Source: Myxococcales bacterium
Lineage (GTDB): Bacteria; Myxococcota_A; Polyangia; Nannocystales; Nannocystaceae
Reading direction: 5' to 3'
Length of the DNA: 36,763 nucleotides
Assembly: GCA_014240065.1 (NCBI GenBank)
Contig: JAAZXR010000014.1
Coordinates: 1-36,763 of the forward strand
Within the stretch, counting starts at the first letter, position 1. Every line of letters begins with the position of its first letter. The notes under the pieces were generated by a model that did not search any database, was not told where the DNA came from, and saw only the letters and a list, made by a program, of their open reading frames with translations. Of the stretch, positions 26,256 to 36,620 are shown one piece after another. Both the position numbers and the translations under genes were made by a program.

Positions 26256-26394
26256 CCGTGGACACAGTCAGTCGCTTGCGACCTCGACGGCGTCGGGCCG
26301 CGATGATCTTGCGGCCGTTCTTGGTGCTGTTGCGTGCCCGGAATCCGTGGGTGCGCTTACGACTGATGTTGGAAGGTTGGTACGTGCGTTTCAT
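26245..26394 (-). CDS. rpmH: 50S ribosomal protein L34
   Basis: 49 residues from [20 protein letters not shown] at 26394; the longer open frame to 26508 is not L34-like. The Arg/Lys-rich body ([18 protein letters not shown]) is standard, with a short C-terminal TVSTGGK. It is a structural component of the large subunit. It is the first gene of the reverse cluster rpmH-rnpA-yidD-yidC-jag-mnmE, with a sigma-70 promoter about 105 bases upstream. Confidence 0.97.
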   Translation of the reverse strand: MKRTYQPSNISRKRTHGFRARNSTKNGRKIIAARRRRGRKRLTVSTGGK

Positions 26395-26498
26395 GGCGTT
26401 GGCTCGCTTTCCGGCGAGGAAAAAAATGTGTGCGGCGAGGTGTTTCCCGCCTCCGTACGACGATCGACCGATCGGTTCTTGCCGTCGTTGGGTCGCGA

Positions 26499-26527
26499 TC
26501 TCTAGCAACGGCTCCGAGGGCTGTCAA
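26499..26527 (-). promoter_or_regulatory. Sigma-70 promoter for the rpmH operon
   Basis: On the reverse strand a perfect -35 TTGACA (26527-26522) is followed after 17 bases by TAGAGA (26504-26499) as -10. It lies about 105 bases upstream of the rpmH ATG and in the right direction. The perfect -35 and exact spacing make this convincing despite the weak -10. Confidence 0.6.
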
Positions 26528-26836
26528 ACCCTCTTCGAAGCCCACGCGGCGCTGATCGCGGAGGAGTCGACGGCACGTTTCCCCGCTCCGTGCGTCGCCG
26601 GCGTCGGCCGGCTTCGGATCGAGTCCGTGGTGCCTGATCAATCGTTCACTCGAACGTCCCGCCAACCGCGCTGAGCCTCGAAAAAGCCCCTTGATGACTG
26701 ACCGTTTGGCACGACCATCCTCCTGGTCCCGAAGCCGCAACTCACCGCCCGCTAAAACCCGCATGACAAGCGAACTTCCGGCGCTTGAAACTCGGAAATC
26801 GGCTCGACATGCGGGCGCTCCCGCAGTCCCAAGAAT

Positions 26837-26861
26837 GTGAACATAAATTCACAAGTGAATT
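26837..26861. promoter_or_regulatory. Alternating GTGAA/TTCAC half-sites upstream of dnaA
   Basis: GTGAA (26837-26841), then TTCAC (26848-26852), then GTGAA (26855-26859). The central and right elements form a perfect 7-2-7 inverted repeat AATTCAC-AA-GTGAATT (26846-26861). The arrangement is AT-rich in a GC-rich genome. It looks like an operator or origin-associated protein site about 360 bases upstream of dnaA. The binding protein is unknown. Confidence 0.45.
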
Positions 26862-27220
26862 CAATATCTTACTTTACCTCCGGGGAAAACTCGCCAGCTG
26901 CTGTCTAAAAAACACTCACGGCGGATTTTTTTTTCCCTCATGATTTCGGCCTCTTGAAAAACTGTCGTCCCCCGGATCTTGCGGCTCACTTCCAGCGTCC
27001 CGTACAACAAAAAGCCGCACGACGCCCCGCGACAGGGCGACGATGTGTCCCCCAGCTCTGCGAAGCAGCGTAGTTCACACGCTGCCGCATCGGTCTCCAA
27101 GGCCTCCCAGATTCGCGCACTTTACGCACTGTGGACTCTATGGGGATATCGCGTCAAAAAAATTCCATACAACCCAATAATTTCAAACGCATACATCTCT
27201 CTCGACCTCCCTATATCTCT

Positions 27221-28627
27221 GTGAATTCTCGTTCGGAACATCCCGCCTGGAACCAGGCCCTCGCGCAACTGCAAGCGCGGGTTGGCGCGCAAACCTTCGA
27301 GCTGTGTCTCGAACCCATCGCACTGCGCAAGTTTGAAGACACGCTCATCTCGCTCGCTGCCCCGAGTCGATTCATCAAGGACTGGTTTGAGGACCACTAC
27401 CTCGCTGAGGTCTTGGTGGAACTCGAAAAAGTGTGCGGCCACGCCATGACCGCGCAAATTGAGGTGGATCCCGCGCTCGAGGCCGCGCAGTCCTCCGCCG
27501 CCCTGGCCACGTCGAGCCCTGACCACGATGGAGCGTCTGCCGCCACCGCCACCGCCACCGCCGAACCGGCCACCAGCGTCCCGCCGAGCGAACCCGCCCG
27601 GCGTCCGCGAGGGCTGATCCAACGCTACGACTTTCAAACCTTCATCCTCGGGGCGAGCAACGAGCTCGCGGCCTCGGCGGCACGGGCCGCCTCCGAAAAT
27701 CCCGGCCAGCGCTTCAACCCGCTGTTTATCTACGGTGGCGTGGGCCTTGGAAAGACCCACCTGCTGCACGCCGTGGGCCACGCGCTGTACGAGCGCGACC
27801 CCACCACACGCATCAGTTACATCAGCGCGGAGCAGTTCATGAACGAATTCGTCACCGCCGTGCGCCAAAATCGCTTCGACGAATTTCGCGCACGCTACCG
27901 CAACGATTGCGACTGCCTCCTCGTCGACGACATTCAGTTCATCGCCGGTCGCGACCGCACGATGGACGAGTTCTTCCATGTGTTCAATTCGCTGTACGAG
28001 GCTGGCAAACAAATCGTCGTGACCGCCGATTGCGTGCCCTCGCAGATGAAAGGCATGGAGGAGCGGCTAACCTCCCGACTGAACTGGGGCCTCGTCGCAG
28101 ATATCCAGGCGCCGGATCTTGAGACGCGCCTGGCGATTTTGTACGAGAAATCGACGCGGGAGGGCCTAGATCTGCAGCCCGCCGTGGCCATGGAAATCGC
28201 CAAACACGTCAAATCCAACGTTCGCGAGCTTGAGGGCGCTCTGTTGCGAGTCACGGCCCTCGCCGAGCTGCGCGGATGCGACCTCCATCCCGAGTTTGTC
28301 CGCGAAGTCTTAATGCTTCGCAGCGAGCCGAAAAAGGCAGTCACGGTGGAGTCGATTCAAAAGGCCGTGGCCCAGTACTTCACGGTGAAAGTGGCCGATT
28401 TGAAGGGCAATCGCCGACACCGCGCCATCTCTCGGCCGCGCATGATCGCGATGTACCTGTCCCGCGAGCTCACCGGCGCCAGCTTCCCAGAAATTGGGAT
28501 GCGATTCGGAGGCAAAGACCACTCCACGGTGATCAACGCGTGCAAGCGCATCCGCGCGCTTCAGCAAGACGACGACGACACAGAGACGGCCCTCACCTCC
28601 ATCCGTGCGCGCTTGAGCCCCCGATGA
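27221..28627 (+). CDS. dnaA: Chromosomal replication initiator DnaA
   Basis: 468 residues if started at the GTG at 27221 (upstream in-frame GTG 27131 and ATG 27140 exist, but the intervening sequence is AT-rich and gives an atypical peptide). DnaA opens oriC and recruits helicase. Visible: N-terminal domain I WNQALAQLQARVGAQTFELCL, a low-complexity linker of Ala/Thr repeats, Walker A GGVGLGKTH with K178, Walker B LLVDDIQF, sensor regions, and the DNA-binding signature GGKDHSTVINACKRI from about 431. All functional elements are present. It heads the rightward dnaA-dnaN-recF-gyrB row and diverges from rpmH. Confidence 0.96.
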   Translation: MNSRSEHPAWNQALAQLQARVGAQTFELCLEPIALRKFEDTLISLAAPSRFIKDWFEDHYLAEVLVELEKVCGHAMTAQIEVDPALEAAQSSAALATSSPDHDGASAATATATAEPATSVPPSEPARRPRGLIQRYDFQTFILGASNELAASAARAASENPGQRFNPLFIYGGVGLGKTHLLHAVGHALYERDPTTRISYISAEQFMNEFVTAVRQNRFDEFRARYRNDCDCLLVDDIQFIAGRDRTMDEFFHVFNSLYEAGKQIVVTADCVPSQMKGMEERLTSRLNWGLVADIQAPDLETRLAILYEKSTREGLDLQPAVAMEIAKHVKSNVRELEGALLRVTALAELRGCDLHPEFVREVLMLRSEPKKAVTVESIQKAVAQYFTVKVADLKGNRRHRAISRPRMIAMYLSRELTGASFPEIGMRFGGKDHSTVINACKRIRALQQDDDDTETALTSIRARLSPR

Positions 28628-29043
28628 CGGCCGCAGCGCGCCGCGCCTCCGCATCGCCCGCTCTCGGCGCGCTGTGGGCCACAGATCGACGCCGCCCGAA
28701 AACGGATCCGCCACGTCCGCCACGAACCGGCCACGCCGCTCACAAGGGCGCCGGCGCCTCGTGTCGTGACGCGCGCCGGCGTCGCTCCATCGCGCCGACG
28801 AACGAAGGGCGCTGCGTCGTCGGGAGCCCGCGCACCATCGATGATTTCCACTCCGGCGAAACTGTATTCTGCGGGCAAATAGCGGCGCGGACCCTCATTT
28901 TTGAGGAAGTCACACACACCCTGTGGGCGGACCGTTGTGGAGCGGCGCTCGCGGACTACTTTCCCCCAATCTTGACTGCTTTATTCCCACCACTCCCCAA
29001 GGTTAAACTCCGATTTTCCTGTGCATCTCCACGGGTTATGGTG

Positions 29044-29060
29044 TTGTCCACAAATCCACA
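29044..29060. promoter_or_regulatory. Tandem DnaA-box-like sites
   Basis: TTGTCCACA (one mismatch to the TTATNCACA consensus) overlaps by one base with AAATCCACA (two mismatches). They lie immediately upstream of the AT-rich palindrome. Confidence 0.5.
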
Positions 29061-29080
29061 GCCCAGATCAGGATCACTAG

Positions 29081-29094
29081 TTAATTTAAATTAA
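29081..29094. promoter_or_regulatory. All-A/T palindrome, possible unwinding element
   Basis: TTAATTTAAATTAA is a perfect 14-bp palindrome composed only of A and T, followed by GAATTTGATCTCTTTT. It lies about 40 bases before dnaN and 20 bases after the DnaA-box-like pair. Confidence 0.4.
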
Positions 29095-29133
29095 GAATTT
29101 GATCTCTTTTCTTGGAAGCAAACCACCTCGCTC

Positions 29134-30231
29134 ATGCAAACAACCGTCGAACAATCCCACCTCTCCTCCGCGCTTGGTCTCGCGCAAACAGTCGCGCCCT
29201 TGCGTCGCATCAAGCCGATCTTGGCGAACGTATTTTTGCAGGCAGACGGAGATCATCTGCGATGTTCCGCCACGGACTTGATCGTCTCGTTGACCGAGCG
29301 AGTACCAGCGTCCGTGAAGACGGGCGGCTCGATCACCGTGAACGCTCGAGACTTTAACGGCATCATCCGCAACCTCCCCGGGGGGGCCTGCGTGTTGAAA
29401 GCGGACGCGAATCACAATCTTGAGCTCAAGGCGACCGCAGCGCGATTCAACCTCGTCGGGATGTCGGAGGCCGACTTTCCGTCGTTGCCCGATCCGAAGG
29501 CGGTCGAATTCAGCACAGTCCCAGCGCACCTGCTCTCCGATCTCATTCAAAAGACGACCTTCTCGGTGTCCGACGACGAGGCCCGCGTGAACCTCAACGG
29601 GGCGCTGTTGCAAAGCGACGGGAGCCACGCGTCGACGGTGTCCACCGACGGCCACCGTTTGACCTTCTTCAAGCTCCCCTTCGCGGGTCCAAAGCTCGCG
29701 AAAGACGTGATCATTCCGCGCAAGGGGATGGTCGAGATTCGCAAGGTGCTCGAGCGGGTCTCCGGGGACGTGGAGCTGGGTTTCTCCAAGGATCACGTGT
29801 TCGTACGCAGCGAGGCGCTGCTGTTGTCTGTGAAGCTCAACGACGTCGCCTTCCCGCCCTATGCCCAGGTGATTCCAAAAGGGCACAGCCGCGTGGTGCT
29901 CGTCGATCGTGAGCATTTGCTCGCGAATCTGCGCCTCGCGCAGCAGCTAGCCCCGGAGCGGGCGTCGACCGTCAAGCTTGAGATCTCCGCGGAGGAGATG
30001 GTCTTGACCGCAGACAACCCTGACAAGGGGGTCGCGGAATTGAAGCTGCCCGTGACGCTGGAAGGGGAGCCCCTCGTGACCGGGTTCAACGCGAGCTACC
30101 TCACCGAGGCGGTCGAGGCCTGCGACACCGAGCAGGTCCGAATGGAGTTCCAAGGCGAGCTCGATCCCTGCGTGGTGCGACCGAGCGAAGGCCCTGAGCT
30201 CCTCGCGGTGGTGATGCCGATGCGGATTTAG
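29134..30231 (+). CDS. dnaN: DNA polymerase III beta sliding clamp
   Basis: 365 residues, the usual length. The ring-shaped clamp tethers polymerase III to DNA. Visible: N-terminal LRRIKPILANVFLQAD, second-domain STDGHRLTFFKLPF, and the C-terminal VVMPMRI that closes all clamps and shapes the protein-binding pocket. The ATG at 29134 follows GGAAG at a long spacing of about 15 bases. It is the second gene of the rightward origin row, with recF starting 26 bases downstream of its stop, so the two are probably co-transcribed. Confidence 0.97.
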   Translation: MQTTVEQSHLSSALGLAQTVAPLRRIKPILANVFLQADGDHLRCSATDLIVSLTERVPASVKTGGSITVNARDFNGIIRNLPGGACVLKADANHNLELKATAARFNLVGMSEADFPSLPDPKAVEFSTVPAHLLSDLIQKTTFSVSDDEARVNLNGALLQSDGSHASTVSTDGHRLTFFKLPFAGPKLAKDVIIPRKGMVEIRKVLERVSGDVELGFSKDHVFVRSEALLLSVKLNDVAFPPYAQVIPKGHSRVVLVDREHLLANLRLAQQLAPERASTVKLEISAEEMVLTADNPDKGVAELKLPVTLEGEPLVTGFNASYLTEAVEACDTEQVRMEFQGELDPCVVRPSEGPELLAVVMPMRI

Positions 30232-30256
30232 CGGCGCGCCAACGAGAAAGTACGTC

Positions 30257-31396
30257 TTGGAGCTTCGAGAACTCAAGCTAGCGCAGTATCGAAACATCGC
30301 TGAGGCGACGCTGCCGCTCGACGTGAGGTTCACGGTCATCTGGGGCGAAAATGGAGCTGGGAAGACGAACCTCATCGAGGCGATTTACCTGATCAGCACC
30401 TTCCGGTCGTTTCGTACCAACGATCAGCGGGTGCTGCTGCGGGCGGGGCATCGAGAAGCGCTCACGAGCCTGACGGCCTTCGATCCTTCTCTCGGTCTGT
30501 CCTCGACCTTTGAGGTTCGGATCGCGCAAAATGACCGCTCGACGAGGAAGACGGGGAGCGTTGATGGTAAGCGGGTGGCGGCCGCCAAAGACTTTTATGG
30601 TCGGGTCCGGGCGATCTTGTTCACGCCGGAAGATCTCGGGATGCTCCGCGGCTCACCGAGCGGTCGGCGACAATTCCTCGATCGGGTGATCTTCGCCCAA
30701 GATCGAGCGCACATTGGCGACATCCAGGATTACGAGAAAACCGTCCGCTCCCGAAACAAGATCCTGAAATCGGAGGGGGGCGCTGGCGCGGCGCAACAAG
30801 CGGCCTTGCTGGACAGCTACGACGAAGGGATCAGCGCACTCGGGGCGCGAATATGGTGTCGGAGGGCCGCCGTCGTGGACGCAATTCGGCCTGGGTTCTT
30901 GCGAGCGTTTGAGGAGATTCATGGCCCTGGGCTCGCGCCGGCGCTCGACTATGCCTCTGGGGTCCAGCTCGGGGAGGGGCTGCCTGCGCGAGCCGAGGTC
31001 CAGCGGCTGTATCTCGAACAGCTTCAAGCCAAGCGCGGACAAGATCTCGCCCGCGGCGCGACGTCGGTGGGTCCTCATCGAGATGACCTCCAGTTCACGG
31101 TATTTCAGTCCCCGGCGGCCGATTTTGCCTCTCAAGGGCAGGCGCGGGCCCTCGTGTTGGCCTTCAAAATTGCCGAATTGCGCCTCACCAGAGCGCGCAT
31201 CGGCTATGCCCCGATCTTGCTGCTCGACGACGTCTCAAGTGAGCTCGACCCGTCGCGGAACGCCAAGCTGTTCGACATGCTCTGGGCGGACGCTGGGCAG
31301 TGTGTGCTGACGACGACCTCGCCCGATTTCATCCGCCTCGCGGAAGGTGCTTCCCGGAGGACCGTAGAGGTCGTGGGCGGCTCACTCTCCACGTAG
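30257..31396 (+). CDS. recF: DNA replication and repair protein RecF
   Basis: 379 residues from the TTG at 30257 (GAGAAAG just upstream). RecF is an SMC-like ATPase that loads RecA on gapped DNA together with RecO and RecR. Visible: N-terminal MELRELKLAQYRNI (family LxxFRN), Walker A GENGAGKTN from residue 30, the signature region ASQGQARALVLAFKIAEL at about 290, and Walker B with D-loop ILLLDDVSSELDPSRN. All conserved parts are present. Position between dnaN and gyrB is classical. Confidence 0.95.
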   Translation: MELRELKLAQYRNIAEATLPLDVRFTVIWGENGAGKTNLIEAIYLISTFRSFRTNDQRVLLRAGHREALTSLTAFDPSLGLSSTFEVRIAQNDRSTRKTGSVDGKRVAAAKDFYGRVRAILFTPEDLGMLRGSPSGRRQFLDRVIFAQDRAHIGDIQDYEKTVRSRNKILKSEGGAGAAQQAALLDSYDEGISALGARIWCRRAAVVDAIRPGFLRAFEEIHGPGLAPALDYASGVQLGEGLPARAEVQRLYLEQLQAKRGQDLARGATSVGPHRDDLQFTVFQSPAADFASQGQARALVLAFKIAELRLTRARIGYAPILLLDDVSSELDPSRNAKLFDMLWADAGQCVLTTTSPDFIRLAEGASRRTVEVVGGSLST

Positions 31397-31541
31397 CCAA
31401 GCCCCGCGATCCCGCCGATCCGCGTGCGCCGAGCGCCGCTGAAGAGCAGCGTTGGCGTCGCAGTTTCGTGCTCGAGGAGCCCGCGTTTTGGGGCCGCCGA
31501 CAATCCTCTCAAAGACCCAGAATCCGGCCGCCTCGAGGGGG

Positions 31542-31572
31542 CCTTTGGGAGGCCGAATTCCTCCCTCAAAGG
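31542..31572 (+). terminator. Hairpin downstream of recF
   Basis: CCTTTG (31542-31547) and GGAGG (31548-31552) pair with CCTCC (31560-31564) and CAAAGG (31567-31572) around a 7-base loop, with a 2-base bulge. It is 145 bases after recF and is not followed by a real T run, so a terminator role is uncertain; a leader element is an alternative. Confidence 0.35.
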
Positions 31573-31621
31573 GGCCTAAAATGCGGTCATACGCCTGGCT
31601 CCAACACGGCTACGGTGTTAG

Positions 31622-34225
<2,604 letters not shown>

Positions 34226-34394
34226 CCCTTCTCGGGACGCCGGTTGGTGTGGGCCCGCCCCCATCGGCCTCGTTCGGTTTCGCGTCCGCGCGACGTCGCC
34301 CGAGGATCGCGTCGCCGGCTGGTTTGGGCCTCAAGACGGGAGGGTGCGCGACGATGTGAGGGGGTGCGACCACGAGGTCGGGCACGAGCAACCC

Positions 34395-34883
34395 ATGCGC
34401 TTCATTCGAATGTACCTTGGTGGTGAGTCCGGTGAGCCGGGCTTGACGCTCTACGAGATTGACGCCATCGGTTGGGTGCATCGCCAGGTGCAGATCCACG
34501 CTGGCGGCTCCCGCTTTGCGCCGGAGGAGATCTTGATGCAGCGCCCCGTGAACCCCGAGTATATGGCCTCGCATCCCGCGGCCGACGAAATCGAAGCGGC
34601 TGAGTTCGAGCGGCTCTGGTCGGAGATCGAGGGATGTCGCAGCTTTCGTGACAGGTTGCCAGACCCAGGGTTGAGCTGGGAGGGCTGGATCGGCCACCGC
34701 GACGGCGCGCTGCGCTTGCTGTGGCAACCGAATATGGCGCCAGCCACACCGGCGTGGACGCGCGTGCCGGGCTTCAACACGCTCTATTGTCAGGGCGACG
34801 CGCTCAAGGTCCGCGAAATCCAACGGAGCTTGTTCTTGGAGCGCCCGATCCATTGGTGCACCGCCGTGCCTCAGGCCGCCTAG
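34395..34883 (+). CDS. Small DUF6881-like protein
   Basis: 162 residues from the ATG at 34395; an in-frame GTG at 34344 would add 17 residues that look non-conserved. The first 80 residues (MRFIRMYLGGESGEPGLTLYEID, VHRQVQIHAGGSRFAP, AAEFERLWSEIEG) resemble the DUF6881 layout seen in small orphan or immunity-like proteins, in which an opening strand, a Glu-containing YxEID, a R-x-VEIF-x-dG element and a closing eFexvW occur in order. The rest is unrecognised. No signal peptide or transmembrane segment. It lies 170 bases after gyrB and converges on cdnL. Function unknown; the resemblance is from memory only. Confidence 0.6.
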   Translation: MRFIRMYLGGESGEPGLTLYEIDAIGWVHRQVQIHAGGSRFAPEEILMQRPVNPEYMASHPAADEIEAAEFERLWSEIEGCRSFRDRLPDPGLSWEGWIGHRDGALRLLWQPNMAPATPAWTRVPGFNTLYCQGDALKVREIQRSLFLERPIHWCTAVPQAA

Positions 34884-34913
34884 GACACGTCGAAAGATCG
34901 CGCGTTCAACGCC

Positions 34914-35402
34914 TCAGTTCTCGAACATCTGATCGATTTCGCGCGCGATATCTTCTTCGCTCTGATCTTTGGCGAGCGCCAGCTCTTGAACGAGGAGCCC
35001 ACGCGCCGTCTCCAGCATGTTTTTCTCGCCGTACGAGAGCTCTTTGCCCGAGCGTAGAATACAGAGATCACGCAAGACAGAGGCGATCTGGAGCAACGAG
35101 CCCGTCTTGATCTTCTCCATGTACTCGCGGTGGCGACGGTTCCAGGTGGCCGTCGAGATCTTCTCGTCGCGGCGCCGCAGCACATCGTACACCTGGGAAA
35201 CCTGCTCATCGTCCACAAGCCGTCGAAGCCCCACCCGACCCACGTTATTCATGGGCACAAACAAGGTCATATCCTTGCCTAGCGCCTCCAGGAGGTAGCC
35301 TTCGGTCTCAAATCCGGCGAGGTCGCGGGTCTCCTTACCTGTCACCTCTGCGACCCCGTGACCTGGGTAGACCGCCTTATCACCGGGTTGAAATTCGGGC
35401 AT
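34914..35402 (-). CDS. cdnL: CdnL/CarD-type RNA polymerase-binding regulator
   Basis: 162 residues from MPEFQPGDKAVYPGHGVAEV at 35402; a longer open frame to 35696 is not CarD-like. The N-terminal Tudor-like RNA polymerase interaction domain (FVPMNNVGRVGLR) contacts the beta subunit. The C-terminal helical DNA-binding part (WNRRHREYMEKIKTGS, LSYGEKNMLETARGLLVQELALAKD) matches CdnL from Myxococcus and Mycobacterium CarD. These proteins stabilise the open complex at rRNA and other sigma-A promoters. The length is typical of CdnL; the HMGA-like tail of Myxococcus CarD is absent. Three GTTCC repeats lie just upstream, and a perfect palindrome is at 35472. Confidence 0.94.
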   Translation of the reverse strand: MPEFQPGDKAVYPGHGVAEVTGKETRDLAGFETEGYLLEALGKDMTLFVPMNNVGRVGLRRLVDDEQVSQVYDVLRRRDEKISTATWNRRHREYMEKIKTGSLLQIASVLRDLCILRSGKELSYGEKNMLETARGLLVQELALAKDQSEEDIAREIDQMFEN

Positions 35403-35720
35403 GGGAACACTGGAACGGGGAACAACGCCACGAACAGCACCAGCAAAGTACCATAAGGCTCCCAATTGGTCAATGAAGCCGCGGGCTTCATTCCGCGTAA
35501 TTTGGCTGATATCGCCAGTATGGGAGCATTTTAGCGGCGACTTGGGGCTTGCCCCCTCCATTGATTCTGGTCTGAGCTGACACTGCCATCCGCACCGACC
35601 GGGCGGAGCGACCGGCGGTGTGTGCGCTCTTTCGTCGGAGCTGCGGACCGAGTTCGTCGTTGTTGACTTGCCGTTCTGTGGCTTGTGCCCAATCATGCGT
35701 GCGTGATCTCAGGGAACTCC
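35403..35720. other. cdnL-lipoprotein intergenic region
   Basis: 318 bases between divergent starts, no gene recognised. Notable: the palindrome at 35472-35492, a short GGGGC-TT-GCCCC inverted repeat at 35544-35555, and three GTTCC units spaced 7 and 8 bases (on the reverse strand) directly before the cdnL ATG. Confidence 0.6.
35472..35492. promoter_or_regulatory. Perfect 9-3-9 inverted repeat upstream of cdnL
   Basis: AATGAAGCC (35472-35480) and GGCTTCATT (35484-35492) are perfect inverted copies separated by GCG, 70 bases upstream of the cdnL start. Could be an operator or an RNA hairpin in the cdnL leader. Confidence 0.45.
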
Positions 35721-36224
35721 ATGAGGCCCGTGGGGCTGCGGCTCCGTCGCCTCGGTGCGGTCTTGATGGCGGCGGCGGCCATCATGTCCTCTGGCTGCGT
35801 GACGACGAGCCCTGAGAGGCTGCCGCCATTGGACCGTCGGTTCTACGAGAACCTCTCGTCCGCCGAGCTCCGCGCGGAGTTTTTGCTCCTCCGTCCGTCC
35901 AAACGGCAAGCATTTCTCGAGCGAAAGGGTCTGTGGGCCGAATGGAAGCGCCTCACTGCCGTCGAGCGCGCCGGCGTCGAAGACGGCGAGGTGGCGGTGG
36001 GATTCCTCGCGTTTGCCGCCCATATGGCCTGGGGTCGGCCCGCAGACGTCAAGCTCATCGAGTCTGGGACGCGAGAGGTGACGTACGAAATTTTCATTCG
36101 TTGCACCTCTGGTCCCCGGACTGGCGACCACGTCCGCCAAAGCATGGACTGCGATGGGACGTCCTCGGAGCGGCAGATCGCCGTGGAGAACGGGCTGGTC
36201 ATCGAACTTCGCTACCTTGACTAG
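35721..36224 (+). CDS. Lipoprotein of unknown function
   Basis: 167 residues from the ATG at 35721, with AGGGA 6 bases upstream. The N-terminus is a lipoprotein signal: Arg-rich MRPVGLRLRR, hydrophobic AVLMAAAAIM, and a lipobox-like SSGC with Cys26, so it should be lipidated and exported. The mature part has a helical region (FYENLSSAELRAEFLLLRP, KRQAFLERKGL) followed by a domain with two further cysteines (IRCTSG, MDCDG). Acid/aromatic content is typical of a small periplasmic or outer-membrane lipoprotein. I do not recognise the family. Confidence 0.75.
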   Translation: MRPVGLRLRRLGAVLMAAAAIMSSGCVTTSPERLPPLDRRFYENLSSAELRAEFLLLRPSKRQAFLERKGLWAEWKRLTAVERAGVEDGEVAVGFLAFAAHMAWGRPADVKLIESGTREVTYEIFIRCTSGPRTGDHVRQSMDCDGTSSERQIAVENGLVIELRYLD

Positions 36225-36307
36225 CTTCGAACGAGGCTCCGCACGTCGAAACCAGTGTCTCCGACTTGTTTTGAATTGCGGATTTGTGAAATCTTGCGGT
36301 TCGGCGA

Positions 36308-36334
36308 ATGCGCCAACCGCCAAATATGGCGCAT
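36308..36334. promoter_or_regulatory. Inverted repeat ATGCGCCA/TGGCGCAT
   Basis: Perfect 8-base arms at 36308-36315 and 36327-36334 around an 11-base spacer, about 250 bases upstream of the histone-like gene promoter. Operator-like; it may also be an RNA hairpin downstream of the lipoprotein gene. Confidence 0.4.
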
Positions 36335-36560
36335 GAAACGCAACCTTACGCGACCGCCGCATTGCGTAAAACCCGCGAAACTACGTCAACTTTTGCGCTC
36401 TCGAGCCGCGTGGGCACGAAAACATACCCAAATTGCGTGACTCACGCGATTATGCACGTTTTCGGATTATTAGAACATAAACATGGTACTCAAAACCCAT
36501 CGATCACGGTCAATGAGACTACAGATACACATAATTAAGTATCAAAGAACCTCACTCTCG

Positions 36561-36589
36561 TTGACATCATCACCCACGCTCTGTACGTT
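36561..36589 (+). promoter_or_regulatory. Sigma-70 promoter of the histone-like gene
   Basis: A perfect TTGACA at 36561-36566 is followed after 17 bases by TACGTT at 36584-36589. It lies about 32 bases upstream of the ATG at 36621. Confidence 0.65.
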
Positions 36590-36602
36590 CACCCTGTCCC
36601 TG

Positions 36603-36609
36603 AAGGAGG
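36603..36609 (+). promoter_or_regulatory. Strong Shine-Dalgarno sequence
   Basis: AAGGAGG, a near-perfect complement of the 16S 3' end, 11 bases before the ATG at 36621 and the strongest SD in the window. It decides the start of the last gene. Confidence 0.8.
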
Positions 36610-36620
36610 GTTTCTGCATC

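Larger units (their letters stand above)
26395..27220. other. rpmH-dnaA intergenic region
   Basis: 826 bases between the divergent rpmH and dnaA starts. It holds the rpmH promoter at 26499-26527, alternating GTGAA half-sites at 26837-26861, an AT-rich stretch at about 26841-26880, a T9 run near 26928, and the dnaA leader. The peptides of the open frames here (Arg/Ser-rich) are not recognisable. I find no perfect DnaA box (TTATCCACA) in it, only weak matches. Confidence 0.65.
28628..29133. other. dnaA-dnaN spacer: candidate oriC
   Basis: 506 bases with no recognisable gene. The second half becomes AT-rich and contains the tandem DnaA-box-like sites TTGTCCACA (29044-29052) and AAATCCACA (29052-29060), then the all-A/T palindrome TTAATTTAAATTAA (29081-29094) and an AT-rich run to about 29112. 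Boxes beside an AT-rich tract form the typical origin layout of duplex unwinding element plus DnaA sites. The location between dnaA and dnaN agrees with oriC of many bacteria. The boxes are imperfect and few. Confidence 0.5.
36225..36620 (+). other. AT-rich spacer with inverted repeat and promoter
   Basis: 396 bases without a recognisable gene, more AT-rich than the rest of the window. It contains the inverted repeat at 36308-36334 and a sigma-70 promoter at 36561-36589, then a strong SD sequence for the last gene. Confidence 0.6.

Noticed and set aside
27131-27220. Longer N-terminus of DnaA
   Set aside because: The stretch is AT-rich with an atypical peptide; domain I fits a start at 27221. 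No ribosome site favours any option, so some doubt remains.
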